Shown: positions 35,782-45,571, numbered from the stretch's first letter. The stretch: DNA of 64,000 nt from an uncultured Muribaculaceae bacterium (GCA_910579105.1 CAJTRT010000003.1:1-64000); one strand, 5' to 3'. The notes: a model not told the origin generated them from the sequence alone. Numbers and translations are program-made.

Positions 35782-38142
35782 ATGGAAGACTATCTCAGCC
35801 AACTTAACCGACAGCAGCGCGAGGCGGTGACATATATGGACGGCCCGCAGCTCGTGATAGCGGGGGCGGGTTCCGGCAAAACGCGTGTGCTGACCTACAA
35901 GATCGTGCATCTCCTGGCCCACGGCTACGAACCTTACCGGATAATGGCCCTGACGTTCACCAACAAGGCCGCCCGCGAGATGCGCGAGCGCATCTGCAAG
36001 CTGGTGGGGCCGACCGTCGCCGGTCGGCTGTGGATGGGCACGTTCCACAGCATCTTCGGCCGCATGCTGCGCCAGAACGCCGACCGTGTGGGGTTCAAGC
36101 CGAACTTCACAATCTACGACACCGCCGATTCCAAGGCGCTGGTGAAGACGATTATAAAGGATATGAACCTCGACGACAAGGTCTACAAACCGTCGTCGGT
36201 GCTGTCGGCGATCTCGATGGCCAAGAACGCCCTGATCTCGCCATTGCAGTACGCCTCTGACAAAGACCTGATGGAGGCCGACCGCCGAGCCCGGCGCCCG
36301 CTCACCTGGGAGATATACAAGGCCTACCGCCACCGCTGCTTCGTGGCCGGGGCGATGGATTTCGACGACCTGCTGTTCTACACCAACGTGCTGCTGCGCG
36401 AGAATCCCGACGTGAGGAACCACTACCGCGGCTTCTTCCGCTATGTGCTTGTCGACGAGTACCAGGACACGAACTTCGCCCAGCACTGCATAGTTTCCGA
36501 GCTGTGCCGCGATTCGGACGCTCTGACGATGGTGGGAGATGACGCGCAGAGCATCTACTCCTTCCGCGGCGCCAACATAAAAAACATACTGAACCTGCGC
36601 AACGCCTACCCGAACCTCCGGGTGTTCAAGCTCGAGCAGAACTACCGCTCGACGCAGAACATCGTGAACGCCGCCAACTCGCTGATAGCCAAGAACAGCG
36701 AGCAGATACGCAAGGAGGTGTTCTCCGAGAACGAGGTGGGGGCGAAAATAGAGGTGCTGCACTGCTTCTCGGAATACGAGGAGGCCGCGATGGTCACCTC
36801 CCGCATACGGCAGGTGAGGATGCGCTCGAAGGACAGCTACGACGAGTTCGCCGTGCTTTACCGCACGAACGCGCAGAGCCGCCGCCTGGAGGAGGCGCTG
36901 CGCAAGGAGGGCATCAAGTACCGCATCTACGGCGGCCTCTCTTTTTATCAGCGCAAGGAGGTAAAGGACGCTGTCGCGTATTTCCGTCTCGCTGTGAATC
37001 CCGACGACGATGAGGCGCTTCGCCGCGTGATCAACTACCCGGCCCGCGGCATAGGGGACACCACCGTGGGCCGCGTGACGCGCGCCGCGATGGAGGGGGG
37101 CGTGAGCATCTGGACCGCGTTGTGCGATCCGGCCGCCTATCCGTCAGGCTGCCAGGCCGCGGCCTTGAAGAAGCTCGCCGGGTTCGAGGAGATGATAAGG
37201 GAGTTCAACGTGCTGCACTCGCAGGGGGCCAGCGCCTTTGACCTCGCCTCGAGGATCTATTCCCGCACCCGTATTCTCGCCAACCTCATAAGCGACACTA
37301 CTCCGGAAAGCATCTCGCAGCAGGAAAACCTCGAGGAGCTGTTGCAGAGCGTGCGCGAGTTCGTCGACGACGCTGCCGAGGAAGGGCGCGAGGGGGAGAC
37401 CTCGATGTCGCACTTCCTGGCGCAGGCCTCGCTCGCCACCGACATGGACCGCGAGGAGGAGGGGGACGATCCCGCCGTGACACTTATGACGGCCCACGCC
37501 GCGAAAGGACTGGAATTCAACAACGTTTTCGTGGTCGGGGTGGAGGAGGACCTTTTCCCGTCGGCGATGTCGCAGGGCTCCCTCTCGGAAATCGAGGAGG
37601 AGCGGCGGCTGCTGTATGTCGCAGTCACGCGCGCCCGCCGCTTCTGTATGATGACCTACGCCGGTTCGCGTTTCCGCAACGGCCAGCCGGTGTCATGCCA
37701 GATGTCGCGCTTCATCCGCGACATAGACCCGAAATATCTCAAACTGATGCAGGGCACGGCTATCGACGACACCCCGCGCCGGGGCGCCGACCCTTACGCG
37801 TCCTACCGCGCATCGTATCATTCGCCCGCCGCCACGCTCGGCATCATCGATCCCGCCCCGAAGCGCCCCGGGCAGCGGTCAGTCTGGCAGCGCCGCGAGG
37901 ATGTCGCGAAGATTCCCGCCCCCGCGGTTTCGGCCTCAGTGTCGGCATCGGGATGCTCGGTCCATTCCGTGTCGGAGGTGGCTGCCGGGATGGCGATCGC
38001 CCACGAGCGCTTCGGTGCCGGGAAAATCGTGGAAGTGCTCGATGACCCGGCCGGCCCGAAAATAGTGGTGCGCTTCGCCGGGGCGGAGCAGCGCACGCTG
38101 ATGTTAAAGTACGCACGTTTCAAGATAGAACCGACGCAATGA
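35782..38142 (+). CDS. UvrD/PcrA-family superfamily 1 DNA helicase
   Basis: The product has 786 residues. Helicase motifs in order are LNRQQREAV (Q motif), Walker A AGAGSGKTR (28-36), TFTNKAAREM, VDEYQDTN (Walker B), GDDAQSIYSFRGA, LEQNYRSTQNI, VTLMTAHAAKGLEF and VAVTRAR. It unwinds DNA 3'-5' in repair and replication restart. The C-terminal 40 residues (HERFGAGKIVEVLDD) form the PcrA-type tail that binds RNA polymerase in other bacteria. Its last four bases overlap the nspC start. Confidence 0.96.
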   Translation: MEDYLSQLNRQQREAVTYMDGPQLVIAGAGSGKTRVLTYKIVHLLAHGYEPYRIMALTFTNKAAREMRERICKLVGPTVAGRLWMGTFHSIFGRMLRQNADRVGFKPNFTIYDTADSKALVKTIIKDMNLDDKVYKPSSVLSAISMAKNALISPLQYASDKDLMEADRRARRPLTWEIYKAYRHRCFVAGAMDFDDLLFYTNVLLRENPDVRNHYRGFFRYVLVDEYQDTNFAQHCIVSELCRDSDALTMVGDDAQSIYSFRGANIKNILNLRNAYPNLRVFKLEQNYRSTQNIVNAANSLIAKNSEQIRKEVFSENEVGAKIEVLHCFSEYEEAAMVTSRIRQVRMRSKDSYDEFAVLYRTNAQSRRLEEALRKEGIKYRIYGGLSFYQRKEVKDAVAYFRLAVNPDDDEALRRVINYPARGIGDTTVGRVTRAAMEGGVSIWTALCDPAAYPSGCQAAALKKLAGFEEMIREFNVLHSQGASAFDLASRIYSRTRILANLISDTTPESISQQENLEELLQSVREFVDDAAEEGREGETSMSHFLAQASLATDMDREEEGDDPAVTLMTAHAAKGLEFNNVFVVGVEEDLFPSAMSQGSLSEIEEERRLLYVAVTRARRFCMMTYAGSRFRNGQPVSCQMSRFIRDIDPKYLKLMQGTAIDDTPRRGADPYASYRASYHSPAATLGIIDPAPKRPGQRSVWQRREDVAKIPAPAVSASVSASGCSVHSVSEVAAGMAIAHERFGAGKIVEVLDDPAGPKIVVRFAGAEQRTLMLKYARFKIEPTQ

Positions 38143-39287
38143 CCAAGGAATATCCCACGCCATATTATATCGTCTACGAGGAGCGGTTGCGCCGCAACCT
38201 CGACTTGATTACCACCGTTGCCCGCGAGGCCGGGGTTGAGATCATAATGGCCTTCAAGGCCAACGCCCTGTGGAAAACATTCGGGGTGATGCGGGAATAC
38301 GGGGTGAAGTCGACCGCCTCGTCGCTCAACGAGCTGCGTCTCGGCAACGAGGAGTTGCGCTCGCTCGTCCATTCCTACTGCCCGGCCTACACCGCGGCGA
38401 CGATAGGGGAGTACCTTGCCGGGAGCAGCCACGTCACTTTCAACTCCCTGGCGCAGTTCCGGCGCTTCCGTCCGGAGGTCGAGGCGTTCAATGCCGGGGG
38501 GAACGGTCACCGGGTCTCCCCCGGCCTGCGCGTCAATCCGCAGTGCTCCGTAATAGAGACGGACATATACAATCCGGCCCTTCCTGGCTCTCGTTTCGGG
38601 GCCACCGCCGACGAAATCGGCGACACGCTGCCCGACGGGCTTGAAGGGCTGCATTTCCACGCCCTTTGCGAATCAACGAGCTACGACCTGGAGAAGGTGC
38701 TGATAGCGTTTGAGCAACAGTTCGGCCACCTGCTGCCGGGGCTGAAATGGGTCAACATGGGCGGAGGCCACCTGATGACCCGCGAGGGGTACGACACCGC
38801 GCACCTTGTCGGCCTGCTCCGCGGCTTCCGCGAGCGCCATCCCAACCTCAAAGTGATTCTCGAGCCGGGGAGCGCCTTCACCTGGCGCACCGGCGACCTG
38901 GCGGCTTCTGTCGTTGACGTTGTGGAGAATCAAGGGGTGACGACCGCCATCATCGACGCGTCGTTTGCCTGCCATATGCCCGATTGCCTGGAGATGCCCT
39001 ACAAGCCCGCGGTGAGCGAGAGCGTGCCGGAGGCGGAGGGTCTGAAGCCTTACCGCCTTGGTGGAAACTCCTGCCTGAGCGGCGACTTCATGGGGGACTG
39101 GTATTTCCCCTCGCCTTTGAAGGAGGGTGACCGGCTGACGTTCGAGGACATGAACCACTACACTACCGTCAAGACCAATATGTTCAACGGCATACAGCAC
39201 CCGGCGATCCTTTACCGGCGTCTCGACGGCTCGACAGAGGTGCTGCGGGCGTTCACTTACGATGATTATAAAACTCGGATGGACTGA
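38139..39287 (+). CDS. nspC: Carboxynorspermidine/carboxyspermidine decarboxylase
   Basis: The product has 382 residues. PLP lysine is K40 (IIMAFKANALW). Further signatures are YSCPAYT-like SYCPAYTAATI, GLRVNPQCSVIETDIYNP, FHALCES and GNSCLSGDFMGDWYF. It makes spermidine or norspermidine in the alternative polyamine pathway used by many Bacteroidota. The partner dehydrogenase (CANSDH) is not adjacent. The start overlaps the helicase stop (ATGA). Confidence 0.94.
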   Translation: MTKEYPTPYYIVYEERLRRNLDLITTVAREAGVEIIMAFKANALWKTFGVMREYGVKSTASSLNELRLGNEELRSLVHSYCPAYTAATIGEYLAGSSHVTFNSLAQFRRFRPEVEAFNAGGNGHRVSPGLRVNPQCSVIETDIYNPALPGSRFGATADEIGDTLPDGLEGLHFHALCESTSYDLEKVLIAFEQQFGHLLPGLKWVNMGGGHLMTREGYDTAHLVGLLRGFRERHPNLKVILEPGSAFTWRTGDLAASVVDVVENQGVTTAIIDASFACHMPDCLEMPYKPAVSESVPEAEGLKPYRLGGNSCLSGDFMGDWYFPSPLKEGDRLTFEDMNHYTTVKTNMFNGIQHPAILYRRLDGSTEVLRAFTYDDYKTRMD

Positions 39288-39317
39288 CATTCCATCGCCT
39301 GAAATCTTTTACCTGTT

Positions 39318-41006
39318 ATGATTCACAATGTGAAATTCGTGTTAGCTTTACTTTTGGCTTTAAGTGCGGTGGCTCAGTCATCAGCCGGCGAGGCCCTGTT
39401 CAGCCATTTCAGTTACCGCGGCGAGGATGATTACTGCCGGGAGGCGCTGGCAGAACCGGGAGCATACTATAATCCCGTCATCAGTGGCTGGGCTTCAGAC
39501 CCGAGCGTCACGCGCAAGGGGGAGGACTACTGGCTGGTGACCTCCACTTTCGGCTATTTTCCCGGAGTGCCGGTATACCATTCCCGCGACCTGGTTTCGT
39601 GGGAGCATGCCGGCAACGTGCTTTCGCGCCCGGAGCAGCTCCCCTGGCTCGCGGGCCTTTCGCTCGACAAGGGTGGAATTTACGCCCCGGCCATAGTCTA
39701 TAACCCGCATAACGGCCTTTTCTACCTCATAACCACCTGCGTGATAAAGGGTAATGGAAAGGCCGACGGCTCGGTGAACTTCTACGTCACGGCGAAGGAT
39801 CCGGCGGGGAAGTGGAGCGACCCGGTGGTGCTCCCCGGAGTGACGGGGATTGATCCCTCGTTCTTTTTCGACGAGGACGGGAGCGGCTACATCGTTTACA
39901 AGTCTGACGAACATTCCCCCGTTAAATGGAGCAACCACCGCGCCCTGAGTATCGTGCGGTTCGATGCCGTGACGGGAAAGACCGTCGGCGAGCCGGTAAA
40001 ATTCTGCGAAAAGGGGGTAGGGCCCGAGGAGCGCCTCGAGCGCGACGAGGGGCCGCACATATTCAAGGCGAAAGGCAAATATTACCTCATAGCCGCCGAG
40101 GGTGGCACGGGTCTCAACCATTCCGAGGTTGTCTACAAGGCCGATTCCCCGATGGGTCCCTGGGAGCGCTGGGGGCGCAACCCGATGCTGACCCAGCGCC
40201 TGCTGAAACCTGGCAGGGAGAATCCCGTGACCTGCACGGGGCATGTGGACATGGTGGAAACGCCCTCGGGCGACTGGTACGCCGTGTTTCTCGGATGCCG
40301 TCCCTGGAACGGCGGGGAGGACCAGCTGGGGCGAGAGACGTTCCTTATGCCCGTGGAGTGGAGCGCCGACAGCTTTCCGAGGATAATACATAACTTCAAG
40401 GACACGGTTGCGCTCCGCGGCAGGATCCCCGGGCTTGCCTCTCCGCAGCGCCTGGGGCAGGCCGGTAACTTCGAGTGGACCGACCGCTTCGAGGGTCGGC
40501 GCCCCGCCCCGCGGTGGATGTCGCTCCGCGGTCCCGCGGACGGGCTTTGCGCGGTCGGCGACGGGCTGAAACTCGTCTGCGCGCCGGTAGATCCCAGGTC
40601 ATCCGGCACCCCGGCATATCTCGGGAGCCGGATACAGCATCACAAGTTCACTGCCGAGACAGAGCTGGCTTTCAAGCCGGAAGCTGACGAAGCCGCAGGG
40701 ATGCTCATCGTCAAGAACGAGCAGAGGCAGTATTTCCTCGCTATGCGCGAGGGTGAAGTGGCGCTCCTCAGTCTCGGCAAGGGCAAGGCGGCCGTGCTCG
40801 CCTCGGCTTCGCTTGACACCAGCGGAGGAAAGCCGGTGGGTCTCAAAGCTGTCTGCGAGGGGGACGCGTATGATTTCTATTACCGCCCTGAGGGGAACGA
40901 CTGGCGGCTTCTCGCTACCGGTATTCCCGTTTCCCATGTGGCGACCCGGCGAGGCGGCTTTACCGGCACGACAATCGGCATGGCCGCCACGAGTGTGAAA
41001 CTCTGA
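39318..41006 (+). CDS. Glycoside hydrolase family 43, xylosidase/arabinofuranosidase type
   Basis: The product has 562 residues with a signal peptide (VLALLLALSAVAQSSAG). The five-bladed propeller (about 50-370) shows GH43 catalytic positions: base Asp in SGWASDPSVT, the pKa-tuning Asp in GIDPSFFFDEDG and acid Glu in RDEGPHIFK. The C-terminal about 190 residues form a GH43_C2-like beta-sandwich (MSLRGP..., AAGMLIVKNEQRQYFL). It should act in the periplasm or at the surface on xylo- or arabino-oligosaccharides. No SusC/D pair is next to it. Confidence 0.9.
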   Translation: MIHNVKFVLALLLALSAVAQSSAGEALFSHFSYRGEDDYCREALAEPGAYYNPVISGWASDPSVTRKGEDYWLVTSTFGYFPGVPVYHSRDLVSWEHAGNVLSRPEQLPWLAGLSLDKGGIYAPAIVYNPHNGLFYLITTCVIKGNGKADGSVNFYVTAKDPAGKWSDPVVLPGVTGIDPSFFFDEDGSGYIVYKSDEHSPVKWSNHRALSIVRFDAVTGKTVGEPVKFCEKGVGPEERLERDEGPHIFKAKGKYYLIAAEGGTGLNHSEVVYKADSPMGPWERWGRNPMLTQRLLKPGRENPVTCTGHVDMVETPSGDWYAVFLGCRPWNGGEDQLGRETFLMPVEWSADSFPRIIHNFKDTVALRGRIPGLASPQRLGQAGNFEWTDRFEGRRPAPRWMSLRGPADGLCAVGDGLKLVCAPVDPRSSGTPAYLGSRIQHHKFTAETELAFKPEADEAAGMLIVKNEQRQYFLAMREGEVALLSLGKGKAAVLASASLDTSGGKPVGLKAVCEGDAYDFYYRPEGNDWRLLATGIPVSHVATRRGGFTGTTIGMAATSVKL

Positions 41007-41027
41007 TACAAATAATAAATCAAGAAT

Positions 41028-42026
41028 ATGTTATTTTCCGTCATAGTGCCGGTCTACAACCGCGAGGACGAGGTGCGCGAGCTGCTCGACAGCCTCACGC
41101 GACAGACGCGGCGTAACTTCGAGGTGGTGATCACTGAGGACGGCTCCACCCTACCTTGCGGCAGGGCCGCGGAGGAGTACGCCGCGAAGGGCTTGGACGT
41201 GAAGTATTTCTACAAGGAGAACGAAGGGCGGTCGATAGCCCGCAATCACTCCATGGAGCGGGCGCGGGGCGACTATTTCGTGTTCTTCGATTCGGACTGC
41301 GTTATCCCGGCCGACTATTTCGAGAAGCTGGAACGGCTGCTGGCCGAAAAGCCGCTCGACTGTTTCGGAGGTCCCGACGCAGCCGACGAGTCGTTCACCA
41401 CTACGCAGAAAGCCATAAACCACGCTATGACCTCCTTCCTGACCACCGGCGGAATCCGCGGCGGCAAGGTCAGTCTGGAAAAGTTCACTCCGCGCACCTT
41501 CAACATGGGGTATTCCCGCGGGGTGTGGGAACGGGTGGGCGGCTTCCGGGAGATGTTCTCGGAGGATATAGACATGAGTACCCGGGTGCGCCTGGCCGGC
41601 TTCTCGATCGGTCTTTACCCCGACCTGCCCGTCTACCACAAGCGGCGTGTCGATTTCCGCAAGTTCCTGCGCCAGGTCTATGTGTTCGGGATGTCGCGCG
41701 TGACGCTCAAACTCCTGTATCCCGATTCGCTCAAAGCCGTTCACTGTCTCCCGGCGCTTTTTGTCATAGGAGTGGCGGCCATGTCGGCCATGGCGGTCGC
41801 GGTCAGTCCGTGGTGGCTGCTGCCGTTGGGTGTTTATCTGCTGGCGGTGTTTGCCGCGGCGCTTGTTTCGACCCGTTCGCTCGCGATAGCCGCCAAGGCG
41901 GTGCCGGCCTCGGTGATACAGCTCGGCGGTTACGGGTGCGGCTTCCTGAAAGCCTGGTTCGTCAAGATCCTGCTCGGCAGGGGGCGCGACGAGGCCGAGG
42001 AGGTCGCTTTGCGCAAAGGGAAATAA
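41028..42026 (+). CDS. Family 2 glycosyltransferase
   Basis: The product has 332 residues. The GT-A core starts LFSVIVPVYNREDEVRELLDSL, with the nucleotide-binding EDGS and the metal motif FFDSDC. SEDIDMSTRVRLAG corresponds to the later acidic acceptor region. Two or three C-terminal helices (VIGVAAMSAMAVAVSPWWLLPLG...) anchor it in the inner membrane. It is likely to build a cell-surface glycan. It lies 21 bp after the GH43 gene and 30 bp before radC. Confidence 0.9.
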   Translation: MLFSVIVPVYNREDEVRELLDSLTRQTRRNFEVVITEDGSTLPCGRAAEEYAAKGLDVKYFYKENEGRSIARNHSMERARGDYFVFFDSDCVIPADYFEKLERLLAEKPLDCFGGPDAADESFTTTQKAINHAMTSFLTTGGIRGGKVSLEKFTPRTFNMGYSRGVWERVGGFREMFSEDIDMSTRVRLAGFSIGLYPDLPVYHKRRVDFRKFLRQVYVFGMSRVTLKLLYPDSLKAVHCLPALFVIGVAAMSAMAVAVSPWWLLPLGVYLLAVFAAALVSTRSLAIAAKAVPASVIQLGGYGCGFLKAWFVKILLGRGRDEAEEVALRKGK

Positions 42027-42056
42027 GTCGGTCAACAAAACGCAAATATCGAAAAT

Positions 42057-42806
42057 ATGTCTGACGTAAACCTGCTTGACCATGCGGGCGACCCCGAGGA
42101 GGAGTTCCGTCTGCCGGAGGCGTCGCCGATGATGCGCGACCTGGCCGACGAGGAGAAACCCCGCGAGAAAGCGCTTCGGCTCGGGATTGACTCTCTGACT
42201 GACACCGAGGTGCTGGCCCTGCTGCTCGGCTCGGGTGTCCCTGGAAAGTCGGTGCTCGACCTGGCCCGGGAGATACTGCGCGACAACGACAACAAGCTGC
42301 GCCACCTGGCCAAACGCTCCATACCGGAGCTGGCGAAGCGCTACAAGGGCATGGGGCCCGCGAAGGCGACGCTGCTTGTGGCGGCGATGTCGTTCGGGGC
42401 GCGCTGCCAGGACGACCTCGGGGTCAAGGATCCGCAGATCGCGTCGAGCCGCGACGTTTACTCCTATATGCGCCACCGGCTCGAGCGCCTGAACTACGAG
42501 GAGTTCTGGGTGCTGCATCTCAGCCGCTCGAACCGCGTGCAGTTCGCTGAGCGCGTCAGCAAAGGGGGAGTGGCCGGTACGGCGGTCGACGTGCGCCTGG
42601 TGGCAAAGAGCGCCATAGACCATCTGAGCTCTGGCATGATACTCGTCCACAACCATCCGTCGGGCAATATGCGTCCCTCGCCGCAGGACGACGAACTGAC
42701 GCGCCGCGTTACCGAGACCTCGCGCATAATCGACGTAGTGGTCCAGGACCACATAATCATCGGCCCCTCCGGCTACTACTCCTACCGCGACGAGGGAAGG
42801 CTCTGA
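42057..42806 (+). CDS. radC: RadC family JAB/MPN-domain protein
   Basis: The product has 249 residues. An N-terminal UPF0758 helical region (KPREKALRLGIDSLTDTEVLALLLG) is followed by the JAB1/MPN+ fold, with metal motif HNHPSG...SPQDDE near residues 197-212 and the upstream Glu in YEEFWVLHL. The family was named for DNA repair, but its biochemical role is unsettled. A convergent buk gene lies beyond a hairpin. Confidence 0.92.
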   Translation: MSDVNLLDHAGDPEEEFRLPEASPMMRDLADEEKPREKALRLGIDSLTDTEVLALLLGSGVPGKSVLDLAREILRDNDNKLRHLAKRSIPELAKRYKGMGPAKATLLVAAMSFGARCQDDLGVKDPQIASSRDVYSYMRHRLERLNYEEFWVLHLSRSNRVQFAERVSKGGVAGTAVDVRLVAKSAIDHLSSGMILVHNHPSGNMRPSPQDDELTRRVTETSRIIDVVVQDHIIIGPSGYYSYRDEGRL

Positions 42807-42950
42807 ACTGCGTCAGCCGTTTGTATGGATGGCCAATTTGATGGTGTGTCATAATGCCTCACCTTCAATCTCCTACCATCTGAACCATTCTTTGCGGAGC
42901 AAAGCGCTTCGCGATGACTGACAGCACCCCTCCTGTCCGGGCACAAAGAG

Positions 42951-42977
42951 GGCGCTGTGTCTATTTGACACAGCGCC
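42951..42977. terminator. Hairpin between convergent radC and buk
   Basis: GGCGCTGTGTC-TATTT-GACACAGCGCC is an 11-bp perfect stem without a strong T-tract. It probably ends transcription from both sides. Confidence 0.6.
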
Positions 42978-43008
42978 ACACAAATTGACGGAGTACCCCT
43001 TGCCGGGA

Positions 43009-44130
43009 TTAGTTCAGCTGGGGTTCAGCGAGGCAGCAGGCCTTTTTTTTTGTGTAGGAGCGCACGGGCTGGTCGCCGTTGAGGGCGTCGAGGGCGTTGT
43101 TGGCGAGCGCTTTCAGCTCGTCCTCGCCGGGATATACCCGCACTGGCGCGAGATACTTGACGCGCTCGATGATTCGGGGCACGACGTACTGGGAGTGGGC
43201 GATGCCGCCGGTGAGCAGTATCGCGTCGACATTGCCGAAGAGGGGCGCGCCCTGCGCGGCGATGGCTTTGGCCACCTGGTAGCACATCGCGTCGAGCACG
43301 AGACGGGCGTGGTCGTCGCCACCGGCTATGCGCTCCTCGATTTCAGGGATGGAGACTGTGCCGAGCAGGATCGCGAGGCCGGCGTTGCCCGAGATGCGCT
43401 TTTTGAGCTGTTCCTTTGTGTAGCGGCCCGAGTAGCAGAGGTCTATGAGCGCCCCCGTGGGAAGGGTGCCGGCGCGTTCTGGCGAGAATGGGCCTTCGCC
43501 GTCGAAGGCGTTGTTCACGTCGACGCACACGCCGTGGTCGTGGGCTCCGATCGAGATTCCGCCTCCGAGGTGGCAGATGATGAGGTTGAGATCCTCGTAT
43601 TTCACGCGTCGACCTGTCTCTTTCGACAGGTCGGCGGCGTAGCGGCGTCCGATCGCGCGCTGGTTGAGGCAGTGCCAGGTTGTTATGCGCGGCATTATCG
43701 GTGAGCCGGTTATGCGGGCGATGTCGGGCATCTCGTCAACGATTCCCGGGTCGGCGATGTATGCTTTGCAGCCGGGGAGCTCGTCGGCGAGGTCGCGGGC
43801 TATGAGGCATCCGAGGTTGCAGGCGTGGTCGCGGTGGGGGTGGGTCATCTCGTCGACCATGTCGTCGTTGACCTCGTATATTCCTGCGGGAATCGGGCGC
43901 AGGAGGCCTCCGCGGCCTATTATCGCATCGAATTCGAAAGGTATGCCGTGTTCGGCCAGGGTGTTGAACACCAGGTCGCGGCGGAACTCCTTCTGGTCGA
44001 TCACGCGCGGGAAGCGGCTGAGTTCCTCTACGGAGTGGCGTATGGTGTGTTCGAGTGTTGGTTTCTCGTCTTCGTATACGGCGATTTTGGTTGAGGTTGA
44101 TCCGGGGTTTATGGCGAGGATTTTCTTCAT
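43009..44130 (-). CDS. buk: Butyrate kinase family
   Basis: The product has 373 residues. The acetate/butyrate kinase fold is clear: ILAINPGSTSTKIAVYEDE, PRITTWHCLNQRAIGRRYA, NLIICHLGGGISIGAHDHG and VDAILLTGGIAHSQ. It interconverts acyl phosphate and free acid with ATP gain. It lies 31 bp downstream of the phosphotransacylase gene, the classical ptb-buk order. The acid could be butyrate or a branched-chain acid; no butyryl-CoA pathway genes are nearby. Confidence 0.95.
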   Translation of the reverse strand: MKKILAINPGSTSTKIAVYEDEKPTLEHTIRHSVEELSRFPRVIDQKEFRRDLVFNTLAEHGIPFEFDAIIGRGGLLRPIPAGIYEVNDDMVDEMTHPHRDHACNLGCLIARDLADELPGCKAYIADPGIVDEMPDIARITGSPIMPRITTWHCLNQRAIGRRYAADLSKETGRRVKYEDLNLIICHLGGGISIGAHDHGVCVDVNNAFDGEGPFSPERAGTLPTGALIDLCYSGRYTKEQLKKRISGNAGLAILLGTVSIPEIEERIAGGDDHARLVLDAMCYQVAKAIAAQGAPLFGNVDAILLTGGIAHSQYVVPRIIERVKYLAPVRVYPGEDELKALANNALDALNGDQPVRSYTKKKACCLAEPQLN

Positions 44131-44161
44131 CTTGATTCGGGTTTTTGAAAACGGATACTGG

Positions 44162-45067
44162 TCATGCTCCGAGCACGGCCATTGCCAGGGAGTAGAATTT
44201 CGACAGGCCGGTGTCGGCGCGCGATGTGAGCACCACGGGACATTTCGGCCCCAGGAGCATGCCGGCGACCTCGGCGTGGCCGAAGTAGGTGAGAGTCTTG
44301 TAGAACGTGTTGGCCGATTCGATGTTGGGGAACACGAGCAGGTCGGCCTCTCCGGCGACTTCGGATTCGAGGTGCTTGACCTGTGCCGAGTGGTGGTCGC
44401 AGGCGGTCTTCACGTCCATCGGGCCGGCGAGGGCCGCGTCGCCGAAGGCTCCGTCGGCGGCCATCTCCACCAGGGTCTTGGCGTCGACCGAGTTGGGGAA
44501 CTTCGGGTTGACTTTCTCCGTGAAGTGGATAAGGGCCACTTTCGGACGCTCTATGCCGAAATGGCGGAGCATGGGGAGGTCGAGGTTTATGATTTTTTCT
44601 TTTTGTTCGAGGGTGGGATACGGAATCACCGCCACGTCGGAGAAGAACAGCAGGCGGTTCATCCCAGGAACCTGGGCGGCCGTCATATGGGTCAGCAGGG
44701 AGCCTTGCGGCAGAATCCCGGTCTCCTTGTTGAGTATGGCGCGTAGGAAGTTGTCAGTGTTGATTATGCCCTTCATCAGGGCGCCGGCGCGTCCTTCGCG
44801 GGCGAGCTCCACGGCCCGTCGGGCGGCGGTGTCGGAGTCGGGTTCGTCAACAATCTCTATGCGGTCGGCAAATTCGTTGACAAACGCGGCATCCCGCAGT
44901 TTGCGGCTGTCGCCGACGAGGATGAAGTCGGCGATCTGCTCGCGCAGCGCGCGTTCTATGGCGTACTGGGTTTCTGGGTCGTCGGCGCAGACCACAGCTA
45001 TTTTCTTGCGGTCGGCTCGCGCGCTGAGATGTGCTGTCAGCTCCTGAAAATTCCTGATTTGCTCCAT
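44162..45067 (-). CDS. ptb: Phosphate butyryltransferase
   Basis: The product has 301 residues from ATG 45067 (MEQIRNFQELTAHLSARADRK). A longer reading from 45121 adds a tail unlike the family. Typical PTA/PTB motifs are AGALMKGIINTDNFLRAIL and ADLLVFPNIESANTFYKTL, followed by GPKCPVVLTSRADT. It exchanges CoA for phosphate, feeding Buk. It is the first gene of the operon; the 5' region is long and AT-rich. Confidence 0.94.
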   Translation of the reverse strand: MEQIRNFQELTAHLSARADRKKIAVVCADDPETQYAIERALREQIADFILVGDSRKLRDAAFVNEFADRIEIVDEPDSDTAARRAVELAREGRAGALMKGIINTDNFLRAILNKETGILPQGSLLTHMTAAQVPGMNRLLFFSDVAVIPYPTLEQKEKIINLDLPMLRHFGIERPKVALIHFTEKVNPKFPNSVDAKTLVEMAADGAFGDAALAGPMDVKTACDHHSAQVKHLESEVAGEADLLVFPNIESANTFYKTLTYFGHAEVAGMLLGPKCPVVLTSRADTGLSKFYSLAMAVLGA

Positions 45068-45367
45068 GGTAAGGGATAGACTTGACGGATTTTTTGCAAA
45101 TATCAGCAAAAAAATGCACATATTCGCATAATCAGTGCAAAAAAATAGTTAACAAGGCTTCTTTTTGGTCGTTTTTGACTGCCCAAAAGTCTATTTTAGC
45201 AAGTGTTTTAAAACATAATTGTTAAATATGTGGCGTATATTTGATGTTTTTGTGATAAATCTAAATGCGTATCTGTGAAAGTGGCTGCGCAAAAACAATC
45301 ATAATGCGCGATTTCTTAAAAAATCTTACGTCGTATGTTGTAAAACATATTTCGGAACCGGAGACGG
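45068..45367. other. AT-rich region upstream of ptb
   Basis: There are no reading frames of note. A weak minus-strand -7-like GATATTTG sits about 25 nt from the ptb start, and a plus-strand TATATTTG at 45236-45243 has no clear -33 partner. Confidence 0.4.
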
Positions 45368-45535
45368 AAAAAACCGGAGATACCAACCAATGGCGTCTCC
45401 GGCGGGAATATTAAATCAGATGAAGAGAATTTTCCGAGTATGCTTAATAAATGGTTTTTGTTATAGGTTATTTGCAAAATGTTTAATTTGCTTGATTGAT
45501 TAGTTCTATTGCGTTTGCTGTTGTTTCCTCTTGTT
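45368..45535 (-). ncRNA. Candidate small RNA or terminated leader, about 165 nt
   Basis: On the minus strand a promoter (45542-45571) is followed by about 165 nt containing no ATG. The stretch ends in an intrinsic terminator: CCGGAGA (45396-45402) pairs with TCTCCGG (45374-45380), followed by six T. A further copy of TCTCCGG directly beyond (45358-45364) could form an alternative, longer pairing (CCGGAGACG/CGTCTCCGG). It is either a free sRNA or an attenuated leader of ptb-buk. I do not recognise an Rfam family. Confidence 0.42.
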
Positions 45536-45541
45536 ATGTCG

Positions 45542-45571
45542 CAAAGTTAACTAAAAAAATGTGATTTCAAA
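45542..45571 (-). promoter_or_regulatory. Promoter of the candidate small RNA
   Basis: On the minus strand TTTG (45568-45571), 18 nt, then TAACTTTG (45542-45549). The -7 element is a full match; the spacer is slightly short. Confidence 0.5.
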
